DNA from: Tritrichomonas musculus | Lineage: Eukaryota > Parabasalia > Tritrichomonadida > Tritrichomonadidae | Length of the DNA stretch: 64,000 nucleotides | Direction: 5' to 3' | Assembly: GCA_039105265.1 (NCBI GenBank) | Contig: JAPFFF010000005.1 | Location: 1,054,001-1,118,000 of the forward strand | Shown: piece after piece, positions 50,761 through 60,918 of the stretch | How positions within the stretch are numbered: the stretch's first letter is position 1 | Layout of the letters: every line of letters begins with the position of its first letter | Notes under the pieces: model-generated | The model's input: the letters and a program-made list of their open reading frames with translations, nothing else | What the model was told of the DNA's origin: nothing | Database searches by the model: none | Position numbers and translations under genes: made by a program

Positions 50761-52150
50761 GATGAACTTATTTAATGCCTTCTAGTATTACTGTGACATC
50801 AATATTGAGCTCAGTAGCAATGCCAATATTTTCTTCGCACTTGTGAACTGGGTAAGCATCAATAAATAAATTCGATTTATTTCTTCATAAAAATCAATTG
50901 GTGGAGGTAAAGGTGGAATGAACTTATATTCTAACTTTTTTATATAATTTGTCCTAGTTTCTTTGTTCTTCCACTCTTTCAATGAATGATCGGTTAAAGA
51001 TTGAAGAACTAGTTCTTTGATCGCATGAAACCTAGATGATGAAATGTTATAATATGGATTTGGTTTTGGTTTTGGTTTTCGCTGATTTCCATTTATATTT
51101 CGACCTGATCCAAACCAATTGGATTCTGCAATTGTTGTTATTCCTTTGGCAATTAATACTAAGTGAAACTTTTTGCCATCTTTTCCAAACGTTGCTAGAG
51201 CCGAAAATATGGACTTCTCTAGCAAGCAGAACCAGTAGTGTGTAATAATCATTTGAAGAATTTGTTATAGCCCATGTTTTGTTGTTGTATTTTTCACACC
51301 TCCAGAATGTTTCATCTGCATTAACAATATGATCAGGTTGCGTATTACCGAATATTTTTTTTTTTTTTTTTTTTTGCTTTTCTGAGAAATGTGTCAACAG
51401 TTTGTTTGCTTGCTATATGTGTTCACATGGGAGGCAATCTTCGTGTTGAAAACCTGAAAGTCTTTTTGAAATTACTAATAAAATGAGATGAGGCAGAGAA
51501 ATAATGATGAGGTTGAGGATGAGAATCAAGAGATTTGTAATGTGCAAAGGATAAATTTTTTTCAAGTTGATTAGTAATGATTTCATTTTGTGAGATAGCT
51601 ATTTTTAGAACTATCTTGGATAGGTTATCAAGTTTTGCTGTATTTATTACATTAGATTAATCTGAATCTTTTTTATGTAAAGGAAACCATTCTTTATAAA
51701 TTTTTAAATGTTTATGCCAATGTCTCAAAGATATCACATTTATTCCAAATGTGTTTTGTATTCTGGGGAACGGTTCAATTATTTCATCAGTATGTAAAAC
51801 TCTCCAGATTTCATACATTTTGATTATTTTTGGAGGTTTGTTCTCTCGTAATGTAAACCAAAGCTCTAGGATTTATTTCAATCATTGTGCAAGTTTTATC
51901 GACAATGTCACGTATTACCCAAAATCCACAAGTAATATCTTACCACATAGGTGTTAATTCGCTATGGGCTATATCACAAATTGTCGGCAATGCAACCCAA
52001 ACCAGCCTCGTGGTAGATGCAGTTTCCTTTCCTTGAGGGATTGATATATAATCCCGGGCACGTATATTGGTTCCTCGAGAGAATGCATTACGCATCATGG
52101 GGTTTGTTTTTGCTCGGCGACGATCATCTTTTTGGTCTTTAGTCTTCGAA
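50761..52150 (-). pseudogene. DDE transposase remnant (Tc1/mariner/pogo-like)
   Basis: Minus-strand text contains IVNADETFWR near 51303-51330, the first catalytic Asp context of DDE_1-type transposases, and KTWAITNSS just after. Further on come FGKDGKKFHLVLIAKGIT near 51140-51200 and IDAYPVHKCEENIG near 50830-50864, which fits the second catalytic Asp (usually D-N/A-x-P-x-H). The coding sequence is interrupted and shifts frame several times, including around a T-run near 51356-51375, so it cannot make a working enzyme. DDE transposons of this class are abundant in trichomonad genomes. The N-terminal part near 51950-52150 (RRRAKTNPMMRNAFSRG) is basic and may be DNA-binding. Confidence 0.65.
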
Positions 52151-52425
52151 CTGGATTAATTTGCCATATATTTGTTTTAATAATCTCATTTTCATTCTCC
52201 ATATATTGATACATCTCTTACAATAAGCTTTATCACATACCCTGCAATAGTACTTAGCATATAGTTTATTTATAGCTGTTTCATCATTAATACTATTAGA
52301 TTTATATTCGTTTATCTCATTAATGAATTCGTTAAATCTATTTTGTTCACATTTAGAGTTAAGACGGATTAATTTATTAATTCCAACATCTGCATCATTA
52401 TATTTCGACCTTTTTTATACAAAAA
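52141..52425 (-). other. Short frame with Cys-Xaa2-Cys pairs
   Basis: A minus-strand open stretch of about 95 codons without a clear start. It is Asn/Lys/Glu-rich and contains YYCRVCDKAYCKRC near 52205-52250, two Cys-Xaa2-Cys pairs that could bind zinc. It lies between the transposase and helicase remnants and probably belongs to one of them. Unrecognised. Confidence 0.35.
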
Positions 52426-52467
52426 TAAATTGTGCCATTATGATGTAATTAGTTTGTATTTTCTCAC

Positions 52468-54052
52468 TCATTTATCATTAATTGTTGGTCTACTTTCTTT
52501 GATTTTAAGTGGGGTTGGGAACAAATTAGTACTATAAAATGCATATAAATCATTCAAACCATCAAATTCAATATTTAAAGGTTTATTATTTAATTCACTC
52601 TGCAGGTTCTGTTCTTGTACATTGTTATTTGTTTCATAAATAGAATCTTGTTGTTCACTCTCTTCTTGTTGCTCACTCTCTTTATAAATCAATCTATACA
52701 TACGTGCACGCTTACCATCATCGCATACATTCTGGCTCATAACTATCTCATAAGGATGTGGAAATATCTTCACTCCATAGAAGTTGTATAACTCTTTCTT
52801 ACCTTTAAACTTAATATCGAGTTGCTTTCCGTTATACATGTTCTTGTTATATAAATCATTTTTGGGTATGCTTATATGTTTATCTCTACTTATTGCCTCA
52901 TCATCTGGGTTATTTAATTTATTTAACATTGTATCACTTAATATAATTTCTCCATGCTTACTTAATACTTTCATCCACTTATTTATATTCGTATTGGACC
53001 ATGCTTTAACTCTAGTATCTTGTAATCGATTAGAGTATCTATCTCTTAGATCACTATTTATAGTACTAAGGAATAAGTGTGTTACACTCTTATCGGATCT
53101 GTTTCTTCCAATAAATTGCTCAACTGAGGAATAGTTGTCGAGTGGTGTTTGTATGAAGATTTGTAAGACGTTATCATTAATGGATTGTCCAGCTTGGATC
53201 GTACTAGTACGTTATTGGTTCTCCATTCGATTTATCAACAAATTTACCATTCATTATCTCGATCTCTTTCTTATCACCGTTGTACAACAATGCATCAATA
53301 CCTTCTTTAATAAGCAATTCTTTCAACGATTTACCTTCATGCTTGTCTTCAATTTTAATAATAATCGCATTATATTCGTTTATATTCTTCTTCACCAATT
53401 CTATTACTTCATTGGATTGTAACGATAAGCAAGTAAGTATATTAATAAACAGCTTTCTTTGGTAATGTGTTGTTATTGATGGATTTATAGTAATATATTC
53501 TTTAAATACAGATAGATGCTTTAATTCTCTTGGAGTTTCCGTAATAAGTCCAACATAGTTAAACTCTCATGTCATCTCTATCAATGCTGGATGCATTAGA
53601 AGTAAATGCGCTTCATCAATAAATAGACGATACTTGTTAAGTAGAGCTCCATGTGTAAACTCAATTATACTACCCAAACATCTAGATGCTGTGTGATACG
53701 TAGTTATAATTACTCGAACATTATTATCGAATGCTAACTAAATATCTTTAAATGCACCATCATTAATGCATAACTTAATCGAATCTTCTTTATAATCGAA
53801 AGCATTATAGAAATCATTTGCTATGTTAGTTGTCGGAACAACAATTATGTAATTGCTATCTTTACTCTCTTTAATGTGTTTCATTAATGTAGTACTCTTA
53901 CCAGAACCTATTGGAGCATTAAGAATAAACTTGGATGTGTCGAATGTAATTTCATGCTGTTTACTATCAGGTTTCATAGTAGTAATCTTGCAAGTGGTTG
54001 TTGGTATGGTATCGAATAGACTGGAATCGATATATTGTGCCATTTGGATCAA
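52468..54052 (-). mobile_element. SF2 (DEAH) helicase remnant of a mobile or virus-like element
   Basis: The minus strand begins near 54052 with MIQMAQYIDSSLFDT. It shows a Walker A motif NAPIGSGKSTT near 53890-53925, a DEAH box (FIDEAHLLL) near 53605-53635, and a motif VI-like SVEQFIGRNRSDKS near 53090-53130. The last ~170 residues (52468-52974) have two similar halves, each with an I-x-F-x-G-x-x-x-L-Y-x-F-Y pattern. The order of helicase motifs is right for superfamily 2. It is broken in several places and clearly old. The pattern of helicase plus nearby iterons recalls origin-binding helicases of DNA viruses and virus-like elements (Polinton/Maverick relatives among them), but no polymerase, integrase, protease or capsid gene is present. 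Confidence 0.55.
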
Positions 54053-54089
54053 ATTAAATAAAAAACTTTTGGGAAATATTGGAAAGATT

Positions 54090-54283
54090 GTTTACAAATA
54101 GACTAATCGTTTACAAATAATTCGATAGAGTAAACATTTATGAATAAACTGTAGTGAAGCTGTTTACAAATAATTCTGTTGTGTATATTTTATCATATTC
54201 TATAGCTTTCTCTCTCTATTAATTCGTTGTTTTATTAGTTTAACTATATTTATATAGATGGAATATTTACAGATAATTCGGTA
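54090..54283 (+). repeat. Iteron-like direct repeats
   Basis: Four spaced direct copies of GTTTACAAATAATTCGRTAG: 54090-54100 (first part only), 54109-54128, 54162-54181 and 54264-54283 (ATTTACAGATAATTCGGTAG). They sit between the helicase remnant's start and the element's right end. Such repeats can be a helicase-binding origin or a promoter of the adjoining gene. Confidence 0.6.
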
Positions 54284-54396
54284 GGGATGCTTTGTTTGGA
54301 CTATAATCTGTGATTTTCGGGCTCTTATTACTCATTTGGATCTGTTTTTCATGAATTATATAACATGGACATAACGCTATGGTGCAAGTGTTAAGC

Positions 54397-54429
54397 GAGG
54401 GCGGAGCGAGTGGAACGAGAGTAGCCCTC
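54397..54429. repeat. GC-rich hairpin near the element's right end
   Basis: GAGGGC at 54397-54402 is inverted as GCCCTC at 54424-54429, enclosing GGAGCGAGTGGAACGAGAGT. This is the most G-rich stretch within several kilobases and lies just inside the right inverted repeat. Confidence 0.5.
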
Positions 54430-54496
54430 ATTAACATAACTACAATATAAAAAGAAGATGGGTTCCGGCTTGAAATAACGTATTTTTTATTTTAAA

Positions 54497-55426
54497 ATAA
54501 ATCTATCTTATTATATTTTCAAAAGAATAAAATAGTTGTATTCTTCTTTATATTTTAATCATTCAATTATGTAAAAAGAAAGATCAAATGCATTTATCTA
54601 TTCATTTAAAAATTAATCAATTTCGGAATATATTTATAATATAAAATTGACTTTCTATTTAACAACTTATTTATTTATTAAATTTTCGAAATATTGATTA
54701 TTGACCGAGATAAATGTATAATATATCAAAAAATGAAGAAAATTTGTTTCTGTTTTTTTCTCTTTGAATCTTGTATATATTTATTTGTTTAAGCATTTTA
54801 AAAGTATTCAATCCTTTAATATAATTTAATTAATTCATTTATTTCAAATTATCAGTATTTAATTTTGAGATATAAGCTTGATTTTTTTGGAAATAGTATT
54901 CTCAAAAAGTTAATATTAAAGTTTATTCTTTATGCGAAAACTTCCAAAAAAAAGAATATTTCGTTTTAAAAATACATAATAATAAAATATCAAATCAAAT
55001 AATTTGTAATTATCATATTTAATGCATTAAATGGACTAAATATAATAATTCATTTTGATATTTTGAAAAAAAATGCTCCTAATTCATTAATTTCCAGACA
55101 ATTAGAGCAATTATAATATTGTTAATTCGTTTTAAATGAGTTTTTAGAAGTTTCAAATAGAATGATAAATTATAATATTCTCTCAAAATTTTGAATGATA
55201 TTCCTTTCAATTTTACAATATAAGAATAAAATATGATTATCTTTAAATATAAATAAATATTCAATAATCGTATCGGTATAATTAAAGATAATCTGATATA
55301 ATTATTTAAATATTAATATGATTAAATAAAAAACCTATTAAGTCACAAAATAATTGAATCGGGACCAATCTTAAAAAGATTTGTTTTTTCAATTATTTTA
55401 TTTAGATTATTTTTTCTGAATGATTT
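54497..55426. other. AT-rich intergenic region, no gene seen
   Basis: About 0.9 kb outside the right end of the element. It has no credible gene; the 61-codon minus-strand frame at 55079-55264 is simple-composition noise. Confidence 0.6.
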
Positions 55427-55602
55427 CCACTTTTTGAAGGTTCTTCAGAAAAAACTAACTATTCTTTAGTTGATCCAATAGCTAAATATTTCACGAAGCA
55501 AGTATTAAGAAATATTTTTAACGAATGTACATTCGTTTAATTCAAATATTGAAAGCTATTTTCAAAATTTGATAGGTATAAACAATTCAAAAAGTGGAAA
55601 TA
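55427..55602. repeat. Short element with ATTTCCACTTTTTGAA inverted ends
   Basis: ATTTCCACTTTTTGAA near 55427-55442 is repeated as a perfect inverted copy near 55586-55601. The ~145-bp interior is AT-rich and non-coding. The end motif CCACTTTTTGAA recurs at both ends of the element at 27114-27501. Confidence 0.55.
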
Positions 55603-55729
55603 AAAAATTGGCAAACCTCATTGAAACCTGACTTTAAATGATGTTCTTTTTATTAAGGATAATATTAAAATTTAACTTAACAATTCTTTTTAGCCTAACC
55701 AATAGTTTTATTAAGAATTAGTTTATAAT

Positions 55730-57022
55730 TTATTGTTCTTCACCTCCTTCTTTAGTTTCTTCAAGTTTATCTTTTTCTTCGTTTTCGCTAACTTCGGATT
55801 GATGTTCTTCCTGAACAGCTTCATCATCTGCTGGAGCAGCATCACCTAATAAATTACCTACAAGACCATTAACAGCTTCTTCTGCTGGATGATCTTCTTC
55901 TGGTGGATTTTCTGCTGGTGCTTCCTCATTTTGCTCTGCTGGTGCTTCTTCATTTTGTGCTGCTGGTTCTGCTTCTTCATTTTGTGCTGCTGGCTCTGCT
56001 TCTTCATTGCCAACAAGTCCTTCTATTGCGTTTTGTGCAATTTCTTGAATTGAAGTTCCACTTCCACGTTCAACATTAGATGGAACACCGGCACCCTTGA
56101 GCCTTGTGTTTTCACAAACAACTAACTTGAAGTCATCAGTTGTTCCAGTGAAAGCATCACGCCAGATTGTAACTGTTCCTGGGTTCAATAATGTAACTTT
56201 TTCGAGCTTAGGGCAGTTCTGAAAAGCAGCAATTCCAATTTTAACTGTTGTTGGTGGAAGAGTAACATCAGAAAGACTTGTATCCTTGAATGCACCTATA
56301 AGGACGTTCTTAAGGACTGAGTCATCGCCGAATGAGATTTCTTCAAGACGTGGGGTATGGAAGAAAGCATCATATCCGATAGATTCGAGTGAATCTGGGA
56401 AGTGAATTTGCTTGAGACCGCAATGTGAGAAAGCCCATTGTTCGATTGATTTGAGTTGTGAATTGTCTTCGAATGTGAGTGTTCTAAGGCGGCGGCACTG
56501 TTCAAAAGCATAACTTCCGATTTTTTCAACAGAAGCTGGGACAGTGAATTCTTTGATGTTACGAGCAACATGATAAAGAACTGTTTTATCAGAGTCATAG
56601 AGAGCGTTGTCTTGGGTTACGAAATGTGAATTATCTTCAATTGTAAGTTCTACGAGTTTAAGTGTGAAGTTGCACCAGCCAACTTCAAGAGCTTCAAGAG
56701 AAGCTGGAAGAGCAACTTTCTTCAAAGTATGGCAGTAAAGTGCATCTTTCTTAAGGGATTTGACTTGTGAATCGGGTGCAAAAGAAAGTGATTCAACGTG
56801 TGATTGACGAAGTGCACGTGGAGCAATTCCTTGAACGGGATATTCGCTACCATCTTTTTCAACAGTTGCTGGGATGATAAGAGAAGTTTCATCTGATTTA
56901 ACGTTGCGAAGTTGAGCATAAAGGTTTCCGGATTTTATGAAAAGTTCGTACTCGCATGACTCAATTTCAACGGTTCCCTGAGTTTCAGGTTGTTCAGATA
57001 CCATAGATTCGCTGCTTTCCAT
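55730..57022 (-). CDS. BspA-like leucine-rich repeat protein
   Basis: A 430-residue protein starting MESSESMVSEQPE. The open frame begins six codons earlier at a TTG; this ATG follows a TATCATTT initiator. Residues ~25-300 are LRR_5 (TpLRR/BspA) repeats of ~23 residues: IGSYAFEQCRRLRTLTFEDNS, IEQWAFSHCGLKQIHFPDS and IGYDAFFHTPRLEEISFGDDS are clear units. A C-terminal ~110 residues are acidic with four tandem copies of an NEEAEPAAQ-type unit. There is no signal peptide or membrane helix, so it may be cytosolic or unconventionally exported. BspA-like proteins are the largest protein family in trichomonads, and some act in adhesion. C-rich codon use suggests strong expression. Confidence 0.9.
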   Translation of the reverse strand: MESSESMVSEQPETQGTVEIESCEYELFIKSGNLYAQLRNVKSDETSLIIPATVEKDGSEYPVQGIAPRALRQSHVESLSFAPDSQVKSLKKDALYCHTLKKVALPASLEALEVGWCNFTLKLVELTIEDNSHFVTQDNALYDSDKTVLYHVARNIKEFTVPASVEKIGSYAFEQCRRLRTLTFEDNSQLKSIEQWAFSHCGLKQIHFPDSLESIGYDAFFHTPRLEEISFGDDSVLKNVLIGAFKDTSLSDVTLPPTTVKIGIAAFQNCPKLEKVTLLNPGTVTIWRDAFTGTTDDFKLVVCENTRLKGAGVPSNVERGSGTSIQEIAQNAIEGLVGNEEAEPAAQNEEAEPAAQNEEAPAEQNEEAPAENPPEEDHPAEEAVNGLVGNLLGDAAPADDEAVQEEHQSEVSENEEKDKLEETKEGGEEQ

Positions 57023-57046
57023 TGGAAAAAATGATATCAACCGTTA
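57023..57046 (-). promoter_or_regulatory. BspA-like gene promoter with TAACGGTT
   Basis: On the coding strand, TAACGGTT (57039-57046) lies 17 bp before the ATG and is followed directly by the initiator-like TATCATTT. The same octamer precedes RPS15A. A Myb-type site is inferred. Confidence 0.45.
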
Positions 57047-57855
57047 ATATTTCGTAGAATATTCAATTCATCAATGAGGTGACATATTGAGACTGATCAA
57101 AAATCTCACAAAAAGATTACATATTTTAGATATTTGAGAGGAAATAATGTGCGTTTTTATTTTTTTATATAAAATAATTGTTAAAAAAAAAACGAACGTC
57201 TTTTTTATACAGCGAAAAATTTATTTTTCCATTAAACCAGCCTGAAATAATTGATCAAAATAATCAACAATCTCGTTTGATTAAGCAACATTTGACCAAT
57301 AATAAATTAATTATTTATTTTATTCATAAACCGAAATTAAAATTTTTTTTGAACGAATCAAAAACTCAAATTCCTTTTCCATGCTTATTTTTGAATGCTT
57401 TTGCTACAAGGATATTACAACTAAACGTTAATTTTCATCATTATAATAAAACATTTAGCACATAATTTAATTAGCATTGAGACATGTGTAATAAACTTAT
57501 TTTATAAGAGTTTTATACTGAGTAATAAAGATGGAATTGAATTTTTATCAGTATCTAAATTATAAACGTACACAATTTCAATAATTTGAGGAATAACGTA
57601 CAAATCAATTTAAATTCAAATTCAATCTATTTATCTTAAAATATTTATTTTTATTGCAAGTGATCATTCATTATGGAACATTTCGAATTGATAATAATAT
57701 TACTTATCTTCAATTTAATTAAATGATCTTTTTTACGTTAATATTTATCTCAAGTAGATCAAAAAGCACGTTTAGTAATATAATACGTTTACTTTTTCGC
57801 ATACGTTTTTAATGAAAATTGAGAGGATATTTTTTCACTTCATTAATTTCATACA
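57047..57855. promoter_or_regulatory. Divergent region with beta-tubulin promoter
   Basis: About 0.8 kb between divergent genes. Near the tubulin gene, three ACGTTT boxes occur at 57768, 57785 and 57803, spaced 17-18 bp. Further sites with ACGTTA or ACGTAC lie near 57735, 57568 and 57596. The tubulin initiator is probably TTCATTAA or TTTCATAC at 57839-57854. A 95-codon plus-strand frame at 57178-57465 has noise composition. Confidence 0.45.
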
Positions 57856-59193
57856 ATGGTTCGTGAAATTGTTCATATTCAAGCCGGTCAATGCGGTAAC
57901 CAAATTGGTGCAAAGTTCTGGGAAGTTATCTCAGACGAACACGGAATTGATCCAACTGGATCATACCATGGAGATTCAGATCTTCAATTAGAACGTATCA
58001 ACGTTTATTACAATGAAGCTACAGGAGGAAAATACGTTCCACGTGCAATTCTTGTCGACCTTGAACCAGGTACAATGGATAGCGTTCGTGCTGGTCAATA
58101 CGGTCAACTCTTCCGTCCAGATAACTTCGTTTTCGGACAATCTGGAGCTGGTAACAACTGGGCAAAAGGATACTACACTGAAGGACAAGAACTTGCTGAA
58201 TCAATTCTCGATGTCATCCGTAAGGAAGCTGAATCATGCGATGCTCTCCAAGGATTCCAACTTGTTCACTCCCTCGGAGGTGGTACAGGATCAGGTCTTG
58301 GAACACTTCTTCTTAACAAGCTCCGTGAAGAATACCCAGATCGTATCCTTTCAACATACTCCATCGTCCCATCACCAAAAGTTTCAGATACTGTCGTTGA
58401 ACCATACAACTGCACACTTTCTGTTCACCAACTTGTCGAATCTGCAGATGAAGTTTTCTGCATTGATAACGAAGCACTTTACGATATCTGCTTCCGTACA
58501 CTTAAGCTCACAACACCAACATATGGAGATCTTAACCACCTTGTTTCTATGGTTATGTCCGGAACAACATGCTCACTCAGATTCCCAGGTCAATTGAACG
58601 CTGACCTTCGTAAGCTCGCTGTTAACCTTGTCCCATTCCCACGTCTTCACTTCTTCATTGCTGGTTTCGCTCCACTTACATCCCGTGGATCACAGCAATA
58701 CCGTGCCTTAACAGTTCCAGAACTTACATCCCAACTCTTCGATAACAAGAACATGATGGCTGCATGCGACCCACGTCGTGGTGTTTATCTTACAGTTTCT
58801 GCTCACTTCCGTGGACGTATGTCATCCAAAGAAGTCGATGAACAGATGCTTAACATCCAAGCTCGTAACACATCATACTTCGTCGAATGGATTCCAAACA
58901 ATGTAAAATCATCCATCTGCGATATCCCACCACGTGGTCTCAAGATGGCTGCTACATTCATCGGAAACACAACAGCATTCCGCGAACTCTTCACCCGTGT
59001 CGACTCCCAATTCCAAAAGATGTATGCCAGACGTGCCTTCATTCACTGGTATGTCAACGAAGGTCTCGAAACAGTCGAATTCGATGAAGCTCGTTCAAAC
59101 ATGACCGATCTTATCCAAGAATACGAAATGTACGAAACAGCTGGTGTTGATGAAGTTGGCGAAGGCGAAGAAGATGAAGAAGCAGAAGCTTAA
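57856..59193 (+). CDS. TUBB: Beta-tubulin
   Basis: A 445-residue beta-tubulin starting [18 protein letters not shown]. It has GTP-binding GGGTGSG at 141-147, the beta-type [17 protein letters not shown] near 315-331, and the acidic tail [11 protein letters not shown]. It polymerises with alpha-tubulin in the mitotic spindle, flagella, axostyle and pelta. The start has Val inserted in the usual MREI autoregulation tetrapeptide. At the position equal to 167 in standard numbering there is Tyr (residue 168), with Glu and Phe at 198 and 200. The gene is the most C-biased in the window, matching high expression. TAAATAAA directly at the stop is the trichomonad polyadenylation context. Confidence 0.98.
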   Translation: MVREIVHIQAGQCGNQIGAKFWEVISDEHGIDPTGSYHGDSDLQLERINVYYNEATGGKYVPRAILVDLEPGTMDSVRAGQYGQLFRPDNFVFGQSGAGNNWAKGYYTEGQELAESILDVIRKEAESCDALQGFQLVHSLGGGTGSGLGTLLLNKLREEYPDRILSTYSIVPSPKVSDTVVEPYNCTLSVHQLVESADEVFCIDNEALYDICFRTLKLTTPTYGDLNHLVSMVMSGTTCSLRFPGQLNADLRKLAVNLVPFPRLHFFIAGFAPLTSRGSQQYRALTVPELTSQLFDNKNMMAACDPRRGVYLTVSAHFRGRMSSKEVDEQMLNIQARNTSYFVEWIPNNVKSSICDIPPRGLKMAATFIGNTTAFRELFTRVDSQFQKMYARRAFIHWYVNEGLETVEFDEARSNMTDLIQEYEMYETAGVDEVGEGEEDEEAEA

Positions 59194-59528
59194 ATAAATT
59201 AATTTTTTACATAAAAAATATTTTGCAATATACAAATTCTAATTCACTTGCTTTTGTATTTTTTTATTATTATTATTATTATTTTTTGTTTGTACAAAGA
59301 TTACTTTTTAATCATGATTAAAAAAGTTCTTCATGACCTTATTAATTGTTAAACAAATCTATTATACAAAAATACATATCATTTATGTGCTGAACATATA
59401 GATTCCATTTGAAATTATAGAAAGGTGGCTTTCATTATGTTTTGGTAGGTTATTTTTATTTGTTTCCAGAAAATTATTTCATGTCAAAATTTTTGAGAGC
59501 TGTCTATTAATTTTTTCAAATTAGGAAA
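59194..59528. other. Intergenic spacer with ATT microsatellite
   Basis: A 335-bp spacer between co-directed genes. It contains an (ATT)n run of about 20 bp near 59266-59285. No gene is seen. Confidence 0.6.
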
Positions 59529-60191
59529 ATGAAAACACTTGAAGGGGAAATTGATAAAAATATTTGTGTAATATATGATAAAACTGGATGCTGCTCTAGA
59601 GAAGATATGTGTACAAAAGAGCACCGTCAGCCAGAAATGTCGCGCTGCCTTGTTTTTCATCATATTTATCCCGACCCTGATCTCTTTGTTAATTCCCTTC
59701 CTAAGCCAGATATCCTTACAATAACCGATAAACAAAAAGAAAATATGATTAATGCATTTTATTTAGATATGGTAATTATGTTGTCTCAGTTTGGCCCACT
59801 TGAAGATCTTGTTGTTGCTTCAAATAGATCAGATACGCTTTCTGGAAATGCACTCGCTATGTTTAGAGAAGTCGATGGTGCCGCTGCCGCCTTTATTGCT
59901 TTAAATAATAAATTTTACGCAGGAAGAAGAATAAGAATTACGTTTTCGCCTACGCTACGTCTATCTTCAGCAATTTGTCGTGAAGATACAAATTGTAAAC
60001 TCGGTAATGCTTGCCCTTTTATCCATCCTTATAAACCTTCTCCTTCAGTATATAATGATTGTTTCCCTAGAGCACCGCGCCAATTTCCAGCTAAGCAACG
60101 CGAATTCAAAAGGAGTCAATTTTTAAATACGCCTCAAAATTTGTTATATGGTAATATTAGAACTAAGGATGAACTTAAGAAGCCTTCTTAA
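59529..60191 (+). CDS. U2AF1: U2AF35-like splicing factor
   Basis: A 220-residue protein with the U2AF small-subunit layout. CCCH zinc finger 1 has Cys 13, Cys 22, Cys 28 and His 32, with spacing 8-5-3 as in U2AF35. A UHM/RRM domain covers ~40-140 (LVFHHIYPDPDLF; ALAMFREVDGAAAAFIALNNKFYAGRRIRI). Finger 2 has Cys 150, Cys 156, Cys 162 and His 166. The C-terminus is basic with no long RS domain. U2AF35 recognises the AG at the 3' splice site. Its presence fits parabasalids, which have few introns but a working spliceosome. Confidence 0.9.
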   Translation: MKTLEGEIDKNICVIYDKTGCCSREDMCTKEHRQPEMSRCLVFHHIYPDPDLFVNSLPKPDILTITDKQKENMINAFYLDMVIMLSQFGPLEDLVVASNRSDTLSGNALAMFREVDGAAAAFIALNNKFYAGRRIRITFSPTLRLSSAICREDTNCKLGNACPFIHPYKPSPSVYNDCFPRAPRQFPAKQREFKRSQFLNTPQNLLYGNIRTKDELKKPS

Positions 60192-60918
60192 CACAATGTT
60201 AATAATATGTATCCTATATCTTAATTTATATATTAATATATATTAATACAATAAATTATTGTTTGAACTATTATAATTTAAATTAAACAAAAAAATTAAT
60301 GCATTTTTTTATTGAATCTTCTATTTTAAGATATGCTATACCAATTCTTCAAATATATTGATCAAATTATAGAGATAATTAGTCCCAAAAGAGCATCCCT
60401 AGCTTTTTTTAGATATAATTATTCCAAAAATCAATTACTGACCATTTTTAATGGATGATCATTCATGATTTGTTAAAAAATGATGATTTTCGATCTTTGA
60501 AAAATACATTTTATATTTTAAGTATTAGTTAAAGCAAGAAAAATTGTTATACATATTCTTTTTGAAACAATTCAAAGCAATTTTTGTTATATTATTGTTT
60601 TGTTTTTATAGATAAACTAGTTTTTTGTTTTTTCAACAATTTGATAGACTATCGCACAAAGTTATTGAGAAAGTTCTGAATTTTTCAAAGAAGTTAACTT
60701 CAAACTCTCAAAAAAAGTATACTTATTTAAAAAAACATATAAGCCATTTTATATTTTTACAAAATTTGAAAATATTGATATTAATTAATAGACATTTTAT
60801 CAAAGAAATCAGGATTATTAAATAAAATTTATTATTGTTTATATATATATCCAATCAATTTCACAAGATATATTAATATTATTCCTAAAAATTCTATTTT
60901 TTCAAAATCAAACAAAAA
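60192..60918. other. Intergenic region, no gene seen
   Basis: A 727-bp AT-rich spacer. A 66-codon frame at 60625-60825 is Lys/Phe/Ile-rich noise. The promoter of the downstream lectin gene should lie at the right end. Confidence 0.6.

Larger units (their letters stand above)
50285..54496. mobile_element. Broken TIR-bounded element with DDE transposase and helicase remnants
   Basis: About 4.2 kb bounded by imperfect inverted repeats of ~45 bp: 50285-50329 and 54451-54496. Both share AAATAACGTATTTTTTATTT and AAAGAAGATG in opposite orientation. In order from left, all on the minus strand: DDE transposase remnant (50761-52150), a short Cys-Xaa2-Cys frame (52141-52425), SF2 helicase remnant (52468-54052), then iteron-like repeats (54090-54283) and a GC-rich hairpin (54397-54429) close to the right end. 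The coding parts are broken in several places, so the copy is old and inactive. The family is unsettled: a DNA transposon that carries a helicase, a DDE element inserted into a Maverick/Polinton-like or plasmid-like fossil, or two neighbours whose ends match by chance. Confidence 0.5.

Noticed and set aside
57178-57465. 95-codon plus-strand frame upstream of tubulin
   Set aside because: It lacks an ATG at its beginning, is Asn/Lys/Phe-rich and sits in a promoter region.
58013-58597. Out-of-frame and antisense frames inside beta-tubulin
   Set aside because: The tubulin frame is conserved over its full length; the others are shadows of its codon bias.
60625-60825. 66-codon plus-strand frame
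   Set aside because: Lys/Ile/Phe-rich random composition and no ATG near its start.
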